A stretch of DNA of 8,443 nucleotides, taken from Muribaculaceae bacterium (lineage in GTDB: Bacteria; Bacteroidota; Bacteroidia; Bacteroidales; Muribaculaceae). Within the stretch, counting starts at the first letter, position 1. Every line of letters starts with the position of its first letter. The notes beneath the pieces were generated by a model. The model had not been told where the DNA came from and searched no databases. It was given only the letters and a program-made list of their open reading frames with translations. Positions 5,310 to 8,443 of this stretch are shown here, piece by piece. The position numbers and the translations under genes were made by a program. The stretch lies in contig VSPO01000235.1 in the NCBI GenBank assembly GCA_009775375.1, positions 1 to 8,443 of the forward strand, written 5' to 3'.

Positions 5310-7523
5310 ATGAATCTACGACTAAAATATCCCGTCTTTAAGCAACTTAGCGCAATGGATTGTGGCCTTTGTTGTCTGAAGATGATCCTGACTTTTTATG
5401 GCAAAACCGCTGATACGGAATTTTTGCGTAATCTCTGCACCCCATCGCGAGAAGGCATCTCAATGTTTGGGATGGCCTCAGCTATTGATAAATTAGGGTT
5501 TAATGCCAGAGGAGTCACATCTAACGTTTCCGGGTTAATCAAAAATCTGGACTCTCCTTGTATATTGCACTGGAACAACAATCACTTTGTCGTTCTGTAT
5601 AAGATAGTTTCAAAAAAGGGAAAGTATTACTTCAAGATTGGCAACTCAGCATTTGGAGTATTGACAACATTGAACGAAGAGGACTTCCTTTTAGGATGGT
5701 GTGGCAAGGCTGACCCTACACTCCAAGGATGCGCATTGCTAATTTCTCCCAAAGGCGATTCTTCAGAAATACAGATGACTTGTGCCACTCACGATAATGT
5801 TATTGTAAAACGGAGAATCATAGGATATCTCAAACGACATTGGAAAAGCCTTTTCCGTGTTTCCCTTATTGTCGCCTTGGCATCAGCCATTCAGCTTGTT
5901 TTTCCGTTCACTTCTCAGTATATTGTTGACAAAGGTATAAACGCAAAAGACATCAGCTTTGTCTTAATTATATTATTTGGTCAGCTTTTTTTAATGGCAG
6001 GACAGACCATTTGCGGATTCCTCAGAAGCTGGATTCTCCTGAAAGTCGGAGTTGACATGAACATTCGTCTTTTATCTGATTATCTCTCAAAACTTATGTC
6101 TTTACCTATAGCCTTCTTTGACACAAAATTTGCAGGAGATATCATACAAAGGATAAACGACCATTACAGAATCCAATATTTTTTAACGGACAATTTCATC
6201 GACACTCTATTCTCTATTTTAACAATCATCATCTTTGGATTTTTACTAATCCATTATAGTGCAAATATTGCATTTGTCTTCTCTTGCGGTAGCATATTGT
6301 ATTTTTGTTGGATTTCGGTGTTTCTGAAAAAGCGTGAACGCATCGACCATAGAATGTTTTCATATAATTCATTAAATCAAAACAATCTTATGCAGCTGAT
6401 TCATGGGATGCAAGAGATTAAACTAAATACCTGCGAAACTAAAAAATTAAGTGAATGGGTGAGCATTCAGTCTAATATAAAGGAATGGTCGCTCAAGCGG
6501 CTCAAAATAGCTCAATTCCAACAATCTGGAGGAATTCTTATCAACCAAATGACAAATGCGTTTATAACGGCTTTGGCAGCATGCCTTGTGATCGAGCAAC
6601 AATTGTCGCTGGGTGTCATGTTGTCCATTCAATATATAATCGGCTCCCTCAATTCTCCTATTTCTCAATTAGCCGGCTCTATCAGACAGTTTCAAGACGC
6701 CCGGCTGAGTATCGACAGATTGTCGGATGTTTATTACTACAGTCCTGAAGACAAGAACTCCACTGACAGGATTATTGATGACTTTTCCAACTGCGATATA
6801 ACAGTTGACAGCGTGTCGTTCAAATATGACAAATTTGACGACATTAATATCATTGACAATCTATCTCTCAAAATTCCCTATGGAAAAACAACGGCAATAG
6901 TTGGCTTGAGTGGAAGTGGCAAAACCACTCTACTGAAACTTCTACTTGGATTCTATAACCCCGATTCGGGACAAATTAAAATCGGAGATAATAATTTAGA
7001 AGGAATAAACAAGCGTAGTTGGCGCAAAAGCTGCGGCATTGTAATGCAAGATGGTTATATCTTTTCAGACACTGTTGCAAACAACATTTCCATAGGACGT
7101 GAGAACGTAGACCATGAAAGGCTTCATGAAGTTTGCATGATGGCAAATATTCATGAGTTTATAGAAAGTCTGCCTCTGGGCTATGAGACGATAATTGGCA
7201 ACGATGGGAAAGGACTAAGCTGTGGTCAGAAACAACGACTGTTGATTGCCCGTGCATTATATAAAAAACCGGCATTCCTTTTTATGGATGAAGCCACCAA
7301 CTCTTTGGACGCTGAAAATGAATCCTTGATATCAGATAAATTGGGAGAGGAATTCAAAGGACGGACTGTAATTATAATTGCCCATAGATTGTGCACCATC
7401 AAGAATGCCGATAATATTGTTTTGATGAAAGACGGCAAAATATATGAATCAGGTACCCACCAAGACCTATTGGCGAAAAAAGGACTTTATTATTTATTGG
7501 TTGAAAAACAAGTGAGAATGTGA
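5310..7523 (+). CDS. C39 peptidase-containing ABC transporter (leader-cleaving exporter)
   Basis: This 737-residue protein has the three parts of a bacteriocin-type exporter. Peptidase C39 (about 1-145): Q12, catalytic C18 in MDCGLCCLKMI, and H92 in NNHFVVLYK. The usual third residue (Asp of a DPAxG motif) appears as N112 in IGNSAFG. Transmembrane domain (about 175-450): hydrophobic segments near 183-200, 216-236, 296-314, 319-338, 407-427 and 432-447. ATPase (about 495-737): Walker A GLSGSGKT (532-539), Q-loop Q580, signature LSCGQ (636-640, with Cys for Gly), Walker B FLFMDE (656-661), and H692. It would sit in the inner membrane, cut the precursor after Gly27 and export the core. It starts 47 bases after the barrel gene and ends 3 bases before the next gene. 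No HlyD-type adaptor is visible in the window. Confidence 0.95.
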   Translation: MNLRLKYPVFKQLSAMDCGLCCLKMILTFYGKTADTEFLRNLCTPSREGISMFGMASAIDKLGFNARGVTSNVSGLIKNLDSPCILHWNNNHFVVLYKIVSKKGKYYFKIGNSAFGVLTTLNEEDFLLGWCGKADPTLQGCALLISPKGDSSEIQMTCATHDNVIVKRRIIGYLKRHWKSLFRVSLIVALASAIQLVFPFTSQYIVDKGINAKDISFVLIILFGQLFLMAGQTICGFLRSWILLKVGVDMNIRLLSDYLSKLMSLPIAFFDTKFAGDIIQRINDHYRIQYFLTDNFIDTLFSILTIIIFGFLLIHYSANIAFVFSCGSILYFCWISVFLKKRERIDHRMFSYNSLNQNNLMQLIHGMQEIKLNTCETKKLSEWVSIQSNIKEWSLKRLKIAQFQQSGGILINQMTNAFITALAACLVIEQQLSLGVMLSIQYIIGSLNSPISQLAGSIRQFQDARLSIDRLSDVYYYSPEDKNSTDRIIDDFSNCDITVDSVSFKYDKFDDINIIDNLSLKIPYGKTTAIVGLSGSGKTTLLKLLLGFYNPDSGQIKIGDNNLEGINKRSWRKSCGIVMQDGYIFSDTVANNISIGRENVDHERLHEVCMMANIHEFIESLPLGYETIIGNDGKGLSCGQKQRLLIARALYKKPAFLFMDEATNSLDAENESLISDKLGEEFKGRTVIIIAHRLCTIKNADNIVLMKDGKIYESGTHQDLLAKKGLYYLLVEKQVRM

Positions 7524-7526
7524 ATT

Positions 7527-8384
7527 ATGAGAATCGTACAGACTTATTGGACTAAACCCATATTCCAAAAATCAGGAGAAACTTACAACCGAATTCAAGG
7601 AGGTTGGCCATCCATGAAATACGCCCTATGTGCAATGGCATACAGCTGTTTGACACTGAAAAATTTCTATCAGGAGATTCAACTCGTGACCGATGATGCG
7701 GGCTGTGAATTATTGATTGACAGATTAGGGCTACCCTACTCTGAAGTGAAGCTATATTTGAATGATTTTGACGCAGATCCCAATCTATGGGCTTTGGCGA
7801 AGGTTTTCGCCTACAGCAAACAAACAGATCCATTCATCCATGTCGACAACGACATATTCATTTGGGACAAATTTCCTGATGCCATTGAAAAAGCCGACTT
7901 ATGCTGTCAGAATATTGAAAGTTTATCATCCGATTATTTGGAAGGACTTTCCCTTATAAAGGATTCAGGACTATCTCAAAAAGGGATATTTCGTGAATTG
8001 AGTCAATCATGTCTTGACAATAACGCATGTTATTCAATAAATGCAGGTATTTTGGGAGGTAATGACCTCGGCTTTATAAATGAATATTTTAACACTGTTA
8101 TCCGAGGATGTCTCGAATGTCGAAATGAAATATCACACATAGGAGAACACGTTGGCTTAATGAACATTGTTCTTGAACAGCTTTGTTTTGGCATTTTATC
8201 TCAAAAGAAAAATATGCGTATCGAATTTTTAAAACATATCAGTGATTTTGATGAATTGGTCAACAATATTATCGATATTTACTCAGCTCCTATAAAGACA
8301 AAGTTCGTGCATTGTCTTGGTAGTATCAAAAAAGACATTGCTATATCCAAACAAATTGAATATCGTCTTACAATAGTTCGTTAA
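7527..8384 (+). CDS. DUF6734-like, glycosyltransferase-like protein
   Basis: This 285-residue cytoplasmic protein (no signal peptide or membrane helix) starts MRIVQTYWTKP and includes GGWPSMKYALCAMAYSC, LGLPYSEV, LWALAKVFAYS and FIHVDNDIFIW. These resemble the DUF6734 family as I remember it (not searched). The D107-N-D109 triad after a hydrophobic strand looks like the metal- and nucleotide-sugar-binding DxD of GT-A glycosyltransferases. SINAGILGG (170-178) and FVHCLGSIKKD (260-270) are placed like the later NAG and HxxGxxK motifs of GT8-type enzymes. It begins 3 bases after the transporter stop, so it is very probably in the same operon. A sugar-adding or related tailoring role on the peptide is an inference; a cell-surface glycan role is also possible. 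Confidence 0.72.
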   Translation: MRIVQTYWTKPIFQKSGETYNRIQGGWPSMKYALCAMAYSCLTLKNFYQEIQLVTDDAGCELLIDRLGLPYSEVKLYLNDFDADPNLWALAKVFAYSKQTDPFIHVDNDIFIWDKFPDAIEKADLCCQNIESLSSDYLEGLSLIKDSGLSQKGIFRELSQSCLDNNACYSINAGILGGNDLGFINEYFNTVIRGCLECRNEISHIGEHVGLMNIVLEQLCFGILSQKKNMRIEFLKHISDFDELVNNIIDIYSAPIKTKFVHCLGSIKKDIAISKQIEYRLTIVR

Positions 8385-8391
8385 TTTTTGA

Positions 8392-8443
8392 ATGAATCAT
8401 GCGGAGTCTCTGACGCCGAAGAACAATAAGTTAGGCGGAATCT
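8392..8443 (+). CDS. Possible start of a further gene, cut by the window edge
   Basis: An ATG at 8392, 7 bases after the previous stop, opens a frame of 17 codons (MNHAESLTPKNNKLGGI) that runs to the end of the window without a stop. The close spacing and shared strand fit continuation of the operon. The sequence is too short to assign. KLGGI includes a Gly-Gly, but at residues 14-15 it comes earlier than in the leader at 87, so a second precursor is not supported. Confidence 0.35.
   Translation, partial: MNHAESLTPKNNKLGGI

Noticed and set aside
8401..8443. Near-direct repeat GCGGAGTCT (8401-8409) and GCGGAATCT (8435-8443) as a mobile-element end
   Set aside because: Two 9-base copies with one mismatch at the window edge, inside a possible reading frame, are too little to support an element end.

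Overview
The window looks like part of one co-directional operon (all genes on the + strand) from a Bacteroidota genome, probably a Bacteroidales member. The signs are the CarboxypepD_reg/plug/beta-barrel outer-membrane protein, the scarcity of Shine-Dalgarno sites, the AT-rich DNA, and maturation genes of the 'grasp-with-spasm' RiPP type, known mainly from this phylum. No taxonomic marker gene is present, so the assignment is an inference.

Layout. 1-86: leader region with an imperfect hairpin and a T-run. 87-257: a 56-residue RiPP precursor, too short for a routine ORF call, with a double-glycine leader and an acidic core. 247-930: remains of the ATP-grasp maturase (gwsG type), lacking its N-terminal domain and broken by an in-frame TGA. 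927-1160: a 77-residue unknown protein, joined by ATGA overlaps to both neighbours. 1157-2155: the SPASM-domain maturase (gwsS type). 2171-2923: a putative lipoprotein of unknown function. 2908-5262: an outer-membrane beta-barrel protein. 5310-7523: a C39 peptidase-containing ABC transporter. 7527-8384: a DUF6734-like, glycosyltransferase-like protein. 8392-8443: the possible start of another gene, cut by the window edge.

How the parts would work together (inference from family knowledge). The precursor would be modified on its Asp/Glu-rich core by the ATP-grasp ligase with the SPASM protein. The C39 transporter would cut after Gly26-Gly27 and export the core. The lipoprotein and barrel protein would act in the envelope in an unknown role (passage, uptake or immunity). 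The DUF6734-like protein could be a further tailoring enzyme. No HlyD-type adaptor or TolC-type channel lies in the window.

The main surprise is that the central ligase looks inactivated (N-terminal loss plus a nonsense codon where an Arg is expected), while the precursor, SPASM protein, transporter and other genes are open. Either the pathway has recently decayed or been rewired, an intact ligase elsewhere acts in trans, or the TGA is a sequencing error. A TGA error alone would not explain the missing N-terminus.
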